A stretch of 64,000 nt of DNA. Origin: Brevibacillus fortis. GTDB taxonomy: Bacteria > Bacillota > Bacilli > Brevibacillales > Brevibacillaceae. Where the stretch lies: assembly GCF_003013395.1 (NCBI RefSeq), contig NZ_PXZM01000003.1:1-64000 (forward strand). The letters are read 5' to 3'. This document shows, in pieces, positions 8,901-17,029 of the stretch (positions within the stretch are counted from its first letter, which is position 1; each line of letters begins with the position of its first letter). The notes under the pieces are model-generated. The model searched no databases, was not told the DNA's origin, and was given only the letters and a program-made list of their open reading frames with translations. The translations under genes were made by a program, and so were the position numbers.

Positions 8901-9727
8901 ATATCCCATTCCTCGATGGGAAGTGCTAGTCCTTGATACCAATTTGTATTTGGCACTTGGGCGTAATACATTCTCACATCCTGGCTTAAATCAAATTGAC
9001 CGTAATTTCCTTCTGACCTGACATGTTGCTCTAGTGCTTCTTTCAGCTCAGTATAAAGGAGATGATTGAGTTGTCTGGCAATGCTTCCTTGCGTGCTGTC
9101 GATCAGGACGGTTGTTGGTTGAATGAGCAACCACATTTGACTGTCCTCTGGAACCCCTTCTATGCTTGAGAATGCTGAAAATGCTTTCTGTAAGCTGAGA
9201 GTTGCTATAGCTGCACCAACCACTTGCTGTTGATAATCGAGAATGGGAGCAGCTATTTCCACGCAATGATTGTCGTTTTCATCCTGGTAGGGATCAGATA
9301 AAGTAGTCCTGCCATTTAGCGCTTCCTGAAAATGAGCTGTGGACTTTATGTTTTTGGAACTTCCATCCCTTAACATTTCATTTCCATTCCTATCAAAGAA
9401 TTCTAAAGACAGGTATGTTTCGTCTGAATCCAGAATCATCCTCGTGAAATCATCTAATCTTCTCTCAGTAGGATCATGATTATCAAATAGTTTTCCAGCC
9501 GTTTCTAACTCTGTGATTCGTGCAAACAACCAACTAGAAGTCTTTTCCGTAGCATCCATTACGAGCATGAAGGATTCTAATTCTGTCTGATGGATTTGAT
9601 GTTGAGTAGAAATGAGGTACTTGGCGCATTTAATACCTGCGAAAGATAAAACTGCATTTATCAGAAAAATGATGATCATTCTTTTACGAAGTAAACGAAA
9701 CATGACTCCCTCACATATCCGTGGCAT
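5984..9727 (-). CDS. Hybrid sensor histidine kinase (cache-PAS-PAS-HK-REC-REC-Hpt)
   Basis: 1247 residues as drawn. An N-terminal transmembrane helix (about 16-38) is followed by a large extracellular cache-type sensor (about 45-280), a second transmembrane helix (about 287-308) and two PAS domains (about 345-470 and 485-600). The HisKA domain has H box KMSHEIRTPLNG. The HATPase domain follows, with RDTGIGI and GTGLGLV. Two receiver domains come next: the first degenerate (VAEENE, IVDGEL), the second canonical (VEDNKIN, LMDLHVPEMNG). A C-terminal Hpt domain has HALKGAAANLGA. This is a complete internal phosphorelay. It is divergent from an OmpR-type regulator, its likely output. The start is uncertain: the ATG at 9703 has a GAGGGAG placed very close, while the ATG at 9727 has no clear ribosome binding site. 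Confidence 0.93.
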   Translation of the reverse strand: MPRICEGVMFRLLRKRMIIIFLINAVLSFAGIKCAKYLISTQHQIHQTELESFMLVMDATEKTSSWLFARITELETAGKLFDNHDPTERRLDDFTRMILDSDETYLSLEFFDRNGNEMLRDGSSKNIKSTAHFQEALNGRTTLSDPYQDENDNHCVEIAAPILDYQQQVVGAAIATLSLQKAFSAFSSIEGVPEDSQMWLLIQPTTVLIDSTQGSIARQLNHLLYTELKEALEQHVRSEGNYGQFDLSQDVRMYYAQVPNTNWYQGLALPIEEWDIPLITVWLDHAEGILLAELVLSSLFIFGMYHGRQQHSRNQNQIRKETDDVSPGSVGENPPLTRIHDLLEPYDSYIHHHHYVMIVTDRDFLIRSFNKRAEDVLGYSSEEVLRKETPLLWLDNQQLVERASFYSKEYGRKVDADCHAFVFPSCKGFPVDTEWLWKTRNGDSVTVVANVSPMMSSNGAIKGYVILARETKINESTRDRLFNIAENARDIIATFDANCDMFYINQAGLKFLGINQLRDENKSLMYYFSDKTKKLIQDGLNIAEQKGHWVHESEFNSPLGKSIVISQVIVPHFPNDGGEVFFSTIIRDISELKRIQAELINAKQEADEANHAKGVFLAKMSHEIRTPLNGIIGLSQLLQMTSLNELQEEYLRKIMDSSSLLFQIITDILDYSKIEAEMFSLECKEFQLEEIIQQLSGPLSVLLGNKPVDLLVEIDDHVPNTITGDSLRLAQVLLNLLSNAIKFTDEGMIELTVRKIEDAYKEFKLEFVIRDTGIGIRPEIMNKLFQPFVQAEEATTWYQSGTGLGLVIAKDITDAMGGTIKCNSKPTIGTEFNIILPFEKSTKELRQPFFLPVRILVAEENERVRDSLIKAFSPLCNQIIGTDTWLGAIQCMETQTFDVLIVDGELAYEKSNPLLTWLPMIMEGMRDDMRTIAYTTLEGRGIIQQLPVQHRPDKVLVKPVTSLCLTQAVAAVCSLDYFEESSPENEDEAQKAPPVPGDRVHLLLVEDNKINQIVIQHLLEAHGYKVTIAETGRQALQILEKEVFDGILMDLHVPEMNGLETAKRIRKDSRFSQITIILLTADITQQLSLHKEFNDVLYKPVNPSQLIEALPIHLKVNPRKSNSSEWRDKTNLVFSPELGIDVREALDRLDGKTHIYKRMLQVFQKEYETFFERLTKCVSIHDYALALHMLHALKGAAANLGAIELIDAVAVAEKTIADSADLTTVLEHLQDSLNKALTACTWLLEQL

Positions 9728-9733
9728 ACAATT

Positions 9734-9768
9734 GGAGATTTAAATGAAACCATAGTATAATTTACTAT
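9734..9768. promoter_or_regulatory. Divergent promoter/operator region between hybrid kinase and regulator
   Basis: The inverted repeat ATAGTA-TAATT-TACTAT (9752-9768) overlaps a perfect TATAAT -10 box reading towards the regulator. Just upstream is GGAGATTTAAATGAA, and nearly the same motif recurs at about 10,580. This is a plausible autoregulatory site for the OmpR-type protein. Confidence 0.45.
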
Positions 9769-9821
9769 ATTGTTTTTCGATACATACTTTTCTTTCTTAC
9801 GAAGTAAAGGATGGATTCAAC

Positions 9822-10526
9822 ATGAATACTATACTACTCATTGAAGATGACTTGATGATTGGCGAGATGTTGTCTATGTATTTAACTGAAGAAGGGTATA
9901 GCGTGACTAGGACTGAAACCGCATTAGCCGGGTTTGAGTTCGCCTTAAGCCTCAAACCCGACCTGATCATCCTGGACCAATGGCTTCCAGATCGCACCGG
10001 GATTGAACTCTGTGGAGAAATACGGAATGAAATGATTACCCCGATTCTGATGATTTCGATGGACATGGAAGTTCGGTTACGTATTGAAGCTTTGCAGGCT
10101 GGAGCCGACGATTACGTTTGCAAACCTTTTAGTATGCGTGAATTTGCTGCGCGTGTCGCCGCTCTCTTGCGTCGAAGCATGTTTGCCCAACGAGTTAACG
10201 AACCAGCTAATTCTCAGGAAGTTAGTACAGAAGATCCAATTATGATTGATCATGAGCGCAGGACAGTCTATTTGCACGGTGATCCTGTTACGACTACTTT
10301 CACAGAATTTGAAATCCTTCGACTAATGCTCAGTAATAAATCAAAGGTTTTTAGCCGAGAAGAATTAATTTATGCCCTGCGAGGGTACGACTCCTTTATT
10401 ACCGAGCGTGCCATTGACGTACATGTTGCCAAGCTCCGTAAAAAATTAGAGGATAAACCGAACGATTCCAAATACATCAAAACCGTCTGGGGAGTGGGCT
10501 ACAAATTTTGTCCTGACGGTGAGTAA
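9822..10526 (+). CDS. OmpR/PhoB-family response regulator
   Basis: 234 residues. The receiver domain (about 1-120) has the acidic pair in LIEDD, phospho-acceptor Asp in LIILDQWLPD and the KPF lysine motif. A winged-helix DNA-binding domain follows (about 135-230), ending in the usual TVWGVGYKF. AAAGGATGG precedes the ATG at a normal distance. It is divergently transcribed from the hybrid kinase, which makes a phosphorelay pair likely. A decayed kinase ATPase domain lies downstream on the opposite strand and could once have been another partner. Confidence 0.94.
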   Translation: MNTILLIEDDLMIGEMLSMYLTEEGYSVTRTETALAGFEFALSLKPDLIILDQWLPDRTGIELCGEIRNEMITPILMISMDMEVRLRIEALQAGADDYVCKPFSMREFAARVAALLRRSMFAQRVNEPANSQEVSTEDPIMIDHERRTVYLHGDPVTTTFTEFEILRLMLSNKSKVFSREELIYALRGYDSFITERAIDVHVAKLRKKLEDKPNDSKYIKTVWGVGYKFCPDGE

Positions 10527-10813
10527 TAGTTCTCCTCAATGATCGATTGATTATTCTGCGTATTATGGGGCAAAAGTTTGAGATTTAAGTGAATCTCGTA
10601 TGATAAAAATGACTGTTTCCTTCACATTTTTTTCATATTTGTACGAATGTAGTGAATAAATAGAATCACCAATCAAGAGTTTCTACAATATTCGGCATAA
10701 ATCCCCGAAATATAGATGACTCCTGGTGAGATTCAGAAGTCATCTATATGCCGGCGACGTTGTCCCTCTTTGACGGGCCATGAACTTCTTGCAGCGCACA
10801 TACACCCCGACTT

Positions 10814-11235
10814 AATACTTCATGAAGGGAATCGTAAATTTTGTAAAGCTATGTTTCTCACTCTCCACTTTAATCAAGGCATGATGTGCTTCAATAATGG
10901 CTTTGACCAACGCCAAGCCTACCCCTGTCGAATCATGCTTGTTACAACCTCTTGCTTTGTAGAATCGATCAAAAATATGCGATAATTCCTCAGCGTCAAT
11001 TCCTTCTCCGAAATCTTGAATTACCAGCTCCGTATAGATCGGTGTATCTTTACTTGAATCACGATTTTGCTGTTGAACGTGGAATGCTCAATCGCATTCT
11101 TCAGCAGGTACCTTTAACAAATTGTGAATGAGGACATTCATCCTGGAGATTTGAACTTCATTATTTCGCAGGAGATTGCTCATTGATGACAACAGAATAG
11201 TCCCCATCGATTAGCCTGATTTTAGCGTTTAGCGC
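10814..11235 (-). pseudogene. Decayed histidine kinase (ATPase-domain remnant)
   Basis: The minus strand encodes, across several frames, the end of a HATPase domain. An N-box-like segment reads LLKNAIEHSTFNSK. In another frame LVIQDFGEGIDAEELSHIF is followed by DRFYKARG and DSTGVGLALVKAIIEAHH, ending KFTIPFMKY and a stop. The DFGEGI and GVGLALV boxes are clear. Upstream frames contain stops and shifts and there is no dimerization or sensor domain. It resembles small intramembrane-sensing kinases of Gram-positive bacteria. The 10,527-10,813 gap before it holds only a GAGATT/AATCTC inverted repeat near 10,580. Confidence 0.7.
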
Positions 11236-11241
11236 TCCTAA

Positions 11242-11523
11242 ATGGACCTAACCGTGATAAATCACAGAAGAATTTGTTCGGATGAGTTCTACAAAGCAAG
11301 ACTCAATCGAAATGCTCAAACCTGTTCAAAATACTTGAATGAAAACCGTTGGCATAGAAGATATCATTTTCGGTGGATTGAATTCTATCCGATACCTCAA
11401 ATGATAGAAAAAGGTACGCCATTATATGAAAATCTCATCAATGAGTTTGTTGAAGAGCAAAAAAGGAGGAGGATTTCAAGCGACTATAAGCCGTACTTTA
11501 CGCATAAAGATCGTGAGAGGTAG
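11242..11523 (+). CDS. Hypothetical small protein or remnant
   Basis: 93 codons, rich in Arg, Tyr and Asn, with a charged C-terminal part (IEFYPIPQMIEKGTPLYENL then FVEEQKRRR). No family is recognised and no good ribosome binding site precedes the ATG. It directly abuts the decayed kinase on the other strand. The second half looks protein-like, so it may be a truncated gene whose real start is lost. Confidence 0.3.
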   Translation: MDLTVINHRRICSDEFYKARLNRNAQTCSKYLNENRWHRRYHFRWIEFYPIPQMIEKGTPLYENLINEFVEEQKRRRISSDYKPYFTHKDRER

Positions 11524-11602
11524 CATATTCGATAATTTATCCAAAGTAAGATGACGATTTTCAATGGGTTTTGGTCGATTTCAGTCCTCAGCGACTATGC
11601 AA

Positions 11603-11636
11603 GAATAAACCAGCTTTTCGTAGCTGGTTTATTTGT
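11603..11636. terminator. Bidirectional terminator
   Basis: AAACCAGCT and AGCTGGTTT form a perfect 9-bp stem with a 6-nt loop, flanked by T-rich DNA on both strands. It sits at the stop of the minus-strand YpsA-like gene and after the plus-strand small ORF, so it can serve both directions. Confidence 0.8.
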
Positions 11637-12203
11637 TTAGAAGTAGTCATTGTATAATTCTTGCTGCTGTTCCTCTGCAATGTTCTGTAAGTCATATGCG
11701 TTAATTCGAAATAACTGATAATCGCCCATTTCCGATTTTTTTGCGGCGAGCTTACTTAGAAATTTCGGTGAGCCTTCGTTTTCTTCATCGTATACTAACA
11801 AGATACCGTCTGAATTGGATAGCAAGAATTTGTCTTTCTCTCCAAGCTGCCAAACTCCCTGGTAAGGTGTTTGATAGACACTATTAATATAGTCGGCTTG
11901 CGTCACAATATTTCGGTAGTAATCCTGGGTTTCTTCTTTCCACTTCTCCTCTTGATTCAAAAACGGAGTAATTACCGCCAGTTTTAGATGTGGATACTCC
12001 TTTTTCAATTCCAGAACAGTTTCGGCTGCCCACATTTCTACCCCGAGCTGACCTGATATGATGACCCATTCCAATTCTTCCTCAAGGAATCTTACGAGTT
12101 CCCGCTTCAATGCTTTCTTAATAATGGCTAACCCCGGATTTTTTTCATTGAAAATGCCAAGCTCGTGAGCCTTGTATCCTGAAACAATTATACGTTTTAA
12201 CAT
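11637..12203 (-). CDS. ypsA: YpsA-like SLOG-family protein (DUF1273)
   Basis: 188 residues. It has the features of the YpsA/DUF1273 branch of the SLOG superfamily: MLKRIIVSGYKAHELGIF at the N-terminus, WVIISGQLGVEMWAAETVLEL in the middle (nucleotide-binding GQxGVE-type loop) and SDGILLVYDEE near the end. In Bacillus subtilis and Staphylococcus aureus YpsA influences cell division; its ligand is not firmly known. GAGGTGG lies just before the ATG. It is monocistronic here, between decayed regulatory genes and the acylation operon. Confidence 0.88.
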   Translation of the reverse strand: MLKRIIVSGYKAHELGIFNEKNPGLAIIKKALKRELVRFLEEELEWVIISGQLGVEMWAAETVLELKKEYPHLKLAVITPFLNQEEKWKEETQDYYRNIVTQADYINSVYQTPYQGVWQLGEKDKFLLSNSDGILLVYDEENEGSPKFLSKLAAKKSEMGDYQLFRINAYDLQNIAEEQQQELYNDYF

Positions 12204-12344
12204 GTTGCCACCTCTAGTTTAAAAGAACGCTAGCAGAAATTAGATTTCTTTTCACTCACTATCTCTTCATTAGTGTTCCGTCTCATATTTTTCTTATATT
12301 ATCACACATTTGAATGACTCAGGATAAATTGGATGATTACTTTC

Positions 12345-12392
12345 CTATCTTTCCTGAAGGTGAGCTGCTGCTTGTTAGTTGCCGGCCTATCA
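12345..12392 (-). repeat. Short dispersed repeat shared with about 4000-4035
   Basis: TTTCCTGAAG-x-TGAGCTGCTGCTTGTT-x-GTTG followed by GCCTA occurs here and near 4003-4033 with only a few differences. Both copies lie in non-coding DNA in the same orientation. They look like fragments of one decayed gene family. The rest of the 12,204-12,562 gap holds a terminator and, at about 12,490-12,515, the short motif GCTGACACCACCCGCAAAGTA, which recurs near 23,459. Confidence 0.5.
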
Positions 12393-12439
12393 ATTAATAA
12401 AGAGGCTATCCATAGTCTGAAGACTCATGGAATCGCCTC
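12393..12439 (-). terminator. Terminator of the acylation operon
   Basis: On the minus strand a long imperfect stem (GAGGCGATTCCATGAGTCT pairing with AGACTATGGATAGCCTC) is followed by TTTATTAAT. It lies about 120 nt after the stop of the last operon gene. Confidence 0.6.
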
Positions 12440-12562
12440 ATGCTCGATTCAAATTTTTGTTATTTGGGGTAGTACAAGCGTAGCTGACACCACCCGCAAA
12501 GTAAACAATTACCAGCAGTTAGCAAACATCCACATAAATAAGTGTTACTCTAACGAGAGTCG

Positions 12563-13069
12563 TTATTGAAAAAACTCTTCAAAAGCGCGTTTAATTTGAT
12601 CGTTTTTTTCGGAGACCGCGAAGAGTATAAATTGGTCCTTCACCCTCCAAACATGCTTTTCCACGAGATGATATTCTATCGGGCGATAGTCTCTAAACTT
12701 TACGGTCTGCGCCTCAATTCGTTTCTGCACTTTCTCTTTGACAACATCGATCTGATTGATGTCTTTTAATTTTAGTACCAAGAGCTCATCTGCCTCCACA
12801 TTAGATGAAGCCGTAAACAAGACGAAATCTTCCACCTCTTCAGGAGCAATCTGGTAGAGCTTTTGCAGTTTCGTAAGATCGCCTTGTTTCATTTCCTCCA
12901 GCTTTACAGTTTGCTTGATGTGTTCCCCTACCTCCGTCGCTGTATGAATCGAGGTATCTTCTTCTGTATTCGAACATCCAGTTATCCCGCCTAATAAGAT
13001 TGTCCAAAAAAGTAACGGAACCAACCATTTCCAATAATTATTACCTCTGTTAACAAGCAATCCTGCCAT
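12563..13069 (-). CDS. DUF4358-type lipoprotein of the surface-acylation operon
   Basis: 168 residues. A hydrophobic leader ends in a lipobox (LGGITGC), so the mature protein should be anchored at the outer face of the membrane from Cys32. The remaining part, with PEEVEDFVLFTASSNVEADEL and a C-terminal VSEKNDQIKRAFEEFF, resembles DUF4358 lipoproteins. These are commonly encoded beside MBOAT and DHHW proteins in Gram-positive bacteria. It is the last gene of the operon, 25 nt after the DHHW gene. Exact role unknown; an accessory in polymer acylation is inferred from context. Confidence 0.75.
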   Translation of the reverse strand: MAGLLVNRGNNYWKWLVPLLFWTILLGGITGCSNTEEDTSIHTATEVGEHIKQTVKLEEMKQGDLTKLQKLYQIAPEEVEDFVLFTASSNVEADELLVLKLKDINQIDVVKEKVQKRIEAQTVKFRDYRPIEYHLVEKHVWRVKDQFILFAVSEKNDQIKRAFEEFFQ

Positions 13070-13094
13070 ATTACTTGATCCCCTTTCCTCTCGC

Positions 13095-14252
13095 CTATTC
13101 TGTTAAAGTCTGGATAGATGGATCTTCAAAAAACGTCTGGACATTGTATAGCAAAAGCATGTCGTGAATGTGCTGTTCCTGTATGAGTTTCTTGATATCC
13201 CCATCATAATATCTGAGATCAACGACATAGATTTCTTGAAAGTTATGCGTCAAAAAAGGAACCAAGCTATTAGCGTAGGAGTCTTTGACCACCAGCAGTT
13301 TTCTGCCCTCCTGGTTTTCCGTACTTATTTTAATCAAGCCATAATTTCCGCCAAGAAAGACTGTATACTTGTCCTTCTTCTCTAATTTCTCTCTCTCGTA
13401 CAGAGAGTCCGACCGCCGCTGCTCATCAACATACGTGACATCGTACGTCTGACTCTTCTTTGGCAAATAAAGATCTATGCTGTCTGGCCTCACATGCCTG
13501 TAACCGCTCTTGGAATACAAAGAACCATAAAAGCTATTTGTCACAGTTTCCATACGGAAATCTTGTTTTGTTTTTGGTTCAAATCCCATCTTCTTGCCCA
13601 ACTCCTGATAGGCATAGTAAGCGCCATGGGTAGTCCAATGATGATCTGTTTTATAATAAATAGATTGATCCTGATTGGCGATAAGCGCCGGATAGACATC
13701 TACGATATGAATCTGTTTACGTAAAGATTGATGCACTTTCGTTCTATAAGCGAGCTCGCCAGGATCGGTGGCATAGCTAGGGAGCTTGTCGGTTAGCACA
13801 CTCTGCGCCGTAGGAACCAACATCACGTATTTTCGTAGAGCGGGAGTCACTTCATCGAACGCATGGATCGCTGTGACCTTTGCCTTCAGAGTATCCTCGG
13901 TAGGCGGGGTGAATTTTTGCAGCAAAAATCCATCTTTACCCAAATAAACCCCGTTGCTCTCCTTTTTCCCAACCATCCGTTCCGCCTCCGACTTTAACCC
14001 GATCCAAATATCCCTTCCCGCAAACTGGTCAGCAATGTATTTCTCTACATCGGAAGCAAACGTTCCCGACATCAGACTTCGAAAGGAAAAGCTCGCTCGT
14101 TGCTCCAAACTCCGATTTTCCGATTCTGAGAACAGTTTATCTGGAGTCAAAAGGTTCCATGCCGTCATGCTCCCCAAAAAAACGATCAGCAGAATTGCGA
14201 CCATGCGTGTGTACGTAAAATTAGGTCTGTTCAGAAATACCACCTTCTTCAA
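13095..14252 (-). CDS. DHHW-motif SGNH-like protein (AlgJ/AlgX type)
   Basis: 385 residues with one N-terminal membrane anchor (about 16-33) and an extracellular SGNH-hydrolase-like domain. The signature YYKTDHHWTTHGAYYAY supplies the DHHW motif. GNYGLIK and LLVVKDSYANSLVPFL supply the glycine loop and the catalytic-serine block. Such proteins receive acyl groups from an MBOAT partner and transfer them to extracellular glycans. The TTG start overlaps the MBOAT stop codon by 4 nt, implying coupled translation of the pair. Confidence 0.88.
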   Translation of the reverse strand: MKKVVFLNRPNFTYTRMVAILLIVFLGSMTAWNLLTPDKLFSESENRSLEQRASFSFRSLMSGTFASDVEKYIADQFAGRDIWIGLKSEAERMVGKKESNGVYLGKDGFLLQKFTPPTEDTLKAKVTAIHAFDEVTPALRKYVMLVPTAQSVLTDKLPSYATDPGELAYRTKVHQSLRKQIHIVDVYPALIANQDQSIYYKTDHHWTTHGAYYAYQELGKKMGFEPKTKQDFRMETVTNSFYGSLYSKSGYRHVRPDSIDLYLPKKSQTYDVTYVDEQRRSDSLYEREKLEKKDKYTVFLGGNYGLIKISTENQEGRKLLVVKDSYANSLVPFLTHNFQEIYVVDLRYYDGDIKKLIQEQHIHDMLLLYNVQTFFEDPSIQTLTE

Positions 14253-15655
14253 AATCGAAAGTATAAGAAAGGATTGTACGTTTCATTAACCAGGAAAGCT
14301 GTGGACATCAGGAGAAAAAAGACATGCATGGCAACAGCGGCAGCATTCCCCGCCAAATGAAATTTTTCTCTCAAGTACGAAACAACTTGCTTCGGAAATG
14401 GAGTCGCGCACACGGCCATCAGGAGCAAGAGAAGCCAATGAGTCGACAAGAAGTAAAGTGATTGCGTGTCAGTGACGTTATGCGAACCGAATCCAAAAAT
14501 GGTTTGGATGAATGTCCAGGCGTCAGAGATATGCTCCAATTCAAAGAAGACCCATCCAACGATCACAACTAGAATCGTATAAACATGTCCGACAAAGGCA
14601 TGCGAGTTTTGCAGCCAGCGTAACAGAAACCATTTTTCCATCATAATAAACAGCCCGAAATACATACCCCAGATAACAAAATTCCAACTTGCTCCGTGCC
14701 ATAGCCCGGTGAGAAACCATACCACAAGCAAATTGATGAACTGCCGCAGTATGCCTGCCCGATTCCCCCCAAGGGGGATATACACATACTCCCGGAACCA
14801 GGTACCTAATGAAATATGCCATCTGCGCCAGAACTCCGTTATGCTTTTCGAGATGTAAGGGTACCTGAAGTTTTCCATAAAATCGAAGCCAAACATTTTG
14901 CCAAGGCCGCGCGCCATATCCGAATATCCGCTGAAGTCAAAATAAATCTGAAAGCTGAAGGCGATGATGCCAATCCATGCGGAAAGAACAGAGACTTCAT
15001 CAGCAGGCACTGTTTTCACACTCGTCCACAACGTACCGATGTTGTTGGCGAGCAGCACTTTCTTGGCCAATCCTTTTATAAACAATTCCGCCCCTTCGCC
15101 AAATCGTTCCAACGTCACTTTTCGATAGGAAAGCTGGTGGGCAATATCGCCGTATTTCACGATAGGCCCGGCCACCAGCTGGGGAAACATCGTCACGTAG
15201 AGTCCAAAGGACAGCATATTTTTTTGTACAGGCACCCGATCTCGGTACACATCCACGATATATGACATCGTTTGAAACGTATAAAAGGATATACCCACCG
15301 GAAGCGGAAGGTCAGCAGTTTGCACATTCAGACCGAACCAATGATTGAGATTGTCCAGGACAAACCCGCCGTATTTGAAGAATCCGAGAATGCCCAAGCT
15401 TCCGGCAAGTGACGTAATAAACACCGTTCTGGCAATCCCTTTGTGGTGTCTATACTTGTCAATCAATCGGCCATTTGCATAATCAAAAACCGTTGAAAAG
15501 AGCATAAGGAAGACATACACAGGTTCTCCCCATGCATAGAACACCAGACTCGTGGCAAAGAGTACAAAATTTTTTAGGATCGTTGGCAATACAAAATAGA
15601 GTAATATCGTGATCGGCAGAAAGTAGTACAGAAAGATGAGACTGCTAAATACCAA
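14249..15655 (-). CDS. MBOAT-family O-acyltransferase (AlgI/DltB-like)
   Basis: 468 residues with around ten transmembrane segments. Diagnostic MBOAT motifs are present: FDFSGYSDMARGLGKMFGF, the FWRRWHISLGTWFREYVYIP block, and the invariant histidine in TGLWHGASWNFVIWG. It should move acetyl groups across the membrane for O-acetylation of a wall or capsule polymer. The TTG start is supported by AGGTGG upstream. The DHHW partner is directly downstream; a SGNH lipoprotein and an amidase are upstream. Confidence 0.95.
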   Translation of the reverse strand: MVFSSLIFLYYFLPITILLYFVLPTILKNFVLFATSLVFYAWGEPVYVFLMLFSTVFDYANGRLIDKYRHHKGIARTVFITSLAGSLGILGFFKYGGFVLDNLNHWFGLNVQTADLPLPVGISFYTFQTMSYIVDVYRDRVPVQKNMLSFGLYVTMFPQLVAGPIVKYGDIAHQLSYRKVTLERFGEGAELFIKGLAKKVLLANNIGTLWTSVKTVPADEVSVLSAWIGIIAFSFQIYFDFSGYSDMARGLGKMFGFDFMENFRYPYISKSITEFWRRWHISLGTWFREYVYIPLGGNRAGILRQFINLLVVWFLTGLWHGASWNFVIWGMYFGLFIMMEKWFLLRWLQNSHAFVGHVYTILVVIVGWVFFELEHISDAWTFIQTIFGFGSHNVTDTQSLYFLSTHWLLLLLMAVCATPFPKQVVSYLREKFHLAGNAAAVAMHVFFLLMSTAFLVNETYNPFLYFRF

Positions 15656-15692
15656 CTCTGACCACCTTCAGTCTTTCGTAGATTTTAGAATG

Positions 15693-16349
15693 TTAGCTCA
15701 TGTGGTCTTTCAAGAAGTCCAACAGAAGCCCGTAATATTTTTCCTTAAAATGGATGCCGTCCTTATCATACAGATCTTGATTGCTGACAAAGATCGGAGA
15801 CAAATCGACGAACGCCACTTTTTTCTCAGTAGCAAGCACTTGTAATCCTTTGTTGTAATCGTTAATTTTTTGATAACGAGGCTCGATCTTTTCCGCTTCC
15901 ACAGTAACCGGTGTGACCGATAACAAGGTTATTTGTGCTTCTGGAAGTCCTTTTTTGATGCTGTCGATTAATTTCGCATACTGCTTATACGAGTATGTCA
16001 GGGGATCGTCTGTCGGCCATAGGATGTCATCTGATCCCAGTTGAATAAAGACGTGCTTCGGATTTCTTTTTATCAGCTCACTAACATCCTCCAACGCGAA
16101 TTCGGCTGTTTTGCCTGCACCCGCACTCACATTGGCTGCATCCAGGACATCATGGTAGGAAAGCCCCTCCATAATCGAATCCCCTACAAATACACTTGTT
16201 TGAAACATCTTTTTGTACGGAGCCTCCGTTGCAGTGGAAACGGAACTACTCTCTTGTGGTACGGAGGGTGGTGTTGCTTGATTTCCGCATGCAGTAATTG
16301 ATAATGCAATAATTCCTGTCAGTATCGTTACAAAAGTATTTTTTCTCAT
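15693..16349 (-). CDS. SGNH/GDSL-hydrolase-like lipoprotein
   Basis: About 218 residues. The ATG at 16349 is preferred because AGGAAG lies 7 nt before it. A lipoprotein leader ends in LSITAC. The mature domain has the SGNH blocks: FVGDSIMEGL (block I serine), a SAGAGKTAEF segment (block II), QLGSDDILW (block III, with Asp in place of the usual Asn) and DGIHF (block V, Asp and His). It is probably an extracellular esterase or acyltransferase acting on the same polymer as the MBOAT/DHHW pair. The altered block III may mean atypical catalysis. Confidence 0.85.
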   Translation of the reverse strand: MRKNTFVTILTGIIALSITACGNQATPPSVPQESSSVSTATEAPYKKMFQTSVFVGDSIMEGLSYHDVLDAANVSAGAGKTAEFALEDVSELIKRNPKHVFIQLGSDDILWPTDDPLTYSYKQYAKLIDSIKKGLPEAQITLLSVTPVTVEAEKIEPRYQKINDYNKGLQVLATEKKVAFVDLSPIFVSNQDLYDKDGIHFKEKYYGLLLDFLKDHMS

Positions 16350-16363
16350 GGTATTACTTCCTT

Positions 16364-17029
16364 TCAAGTGTTTTCAGTTGTTCGTAGATAATCTTGTATA
16401 CCCTCTATTACCGAAGCGGCAATACGATATTGAAAATCTTCTTCGAACAGTTTTTGTTCTTCCGACGGATTGGTTAGATAACCAACCTCAAGTAATACTG
16501 CCGGCATATTTGTATCCTTGACGACAAAAAAATCAGCTTTTTTTACACCCCGATCCTTAAAGCCGGTCGCATCTCTCACATGATTCTGGATGCTCTGTGC
16601 AAGCAGAAGGGATTCCGGATGATAATAATACGTCTCTGTTCCCGAAACAGTAGGATCTGTATAGGTATTTCCGTGGAGAGAGATAAACAAGTCTGCCCCC
16701 AACTGATTTGCAAATTGCGGTCTTTCTCGCTCTATCGAAGATAAAAAGCGATCATCGCTTCTCGTCAGATATACCTGCATGCGCGAATCCTGCTCCGCTA
16801 ACTCCATTACCTTGCGTGCTAGCTGCAAAGTAAAATCCTTTTCGACTTGACCACTCACTCCCTCCGCGCCTTGATCTTTGCCGCCGTGTCCTGGATCGAT
16901 GACAATCTTGTAGGCGGGCGAATCGACTTGCCTAGCATTGCTGATGTCAGGATGGTTATACAAAAAACCAAACATAACCATGACAAATACGAGCAATGCC
17001 ATAAAAATGAATTTCTTGTCACTGATCAT
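16364..17029 (-). CDS. N-acetylmuramoyl-L-alanine amidase (Amidase_3)
   Basis: 221 residues with one N-terminal membrane segment (about 8-25) and an Amidase_3 domain. Visible zinc-site elements are VIDPGHGGKDQGA (first His), the glutamate in GVSGQVEKDF, LFISLHGN (second His) and the catalytic glutamate in VLLEVGYLTNPSEE. It should cleave the bond between muramic acid and L-alanine in peptidoglycan. AGGAGGGGG lies 6 nt before the ATG. It is the first gene of a five-gene operon otherwise devoted to O-acylation, so wall remodelling and polymer modification look coordinated. Confidence 0.93.
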   Translation of the reverse strand: MISDKKFIFMALLVFVMVMFGFLYNHPDISNARQVDSPAYKIVIDPGHGGKDQGAEGVSGQVEKDFTLQLARKVMELAEQDSRMQVYLTRSDDRFLSSIERERPQFANQLGADLFISLHGNTYTDPTVSGTETYYYHPESLLLAQSIQNHVRDATGFKDRGVKKADFFVVKDTNMPAVLLEVGYLTNPSEEQKLFEEDFQYRIAASVIEGIQDYLRTTENT

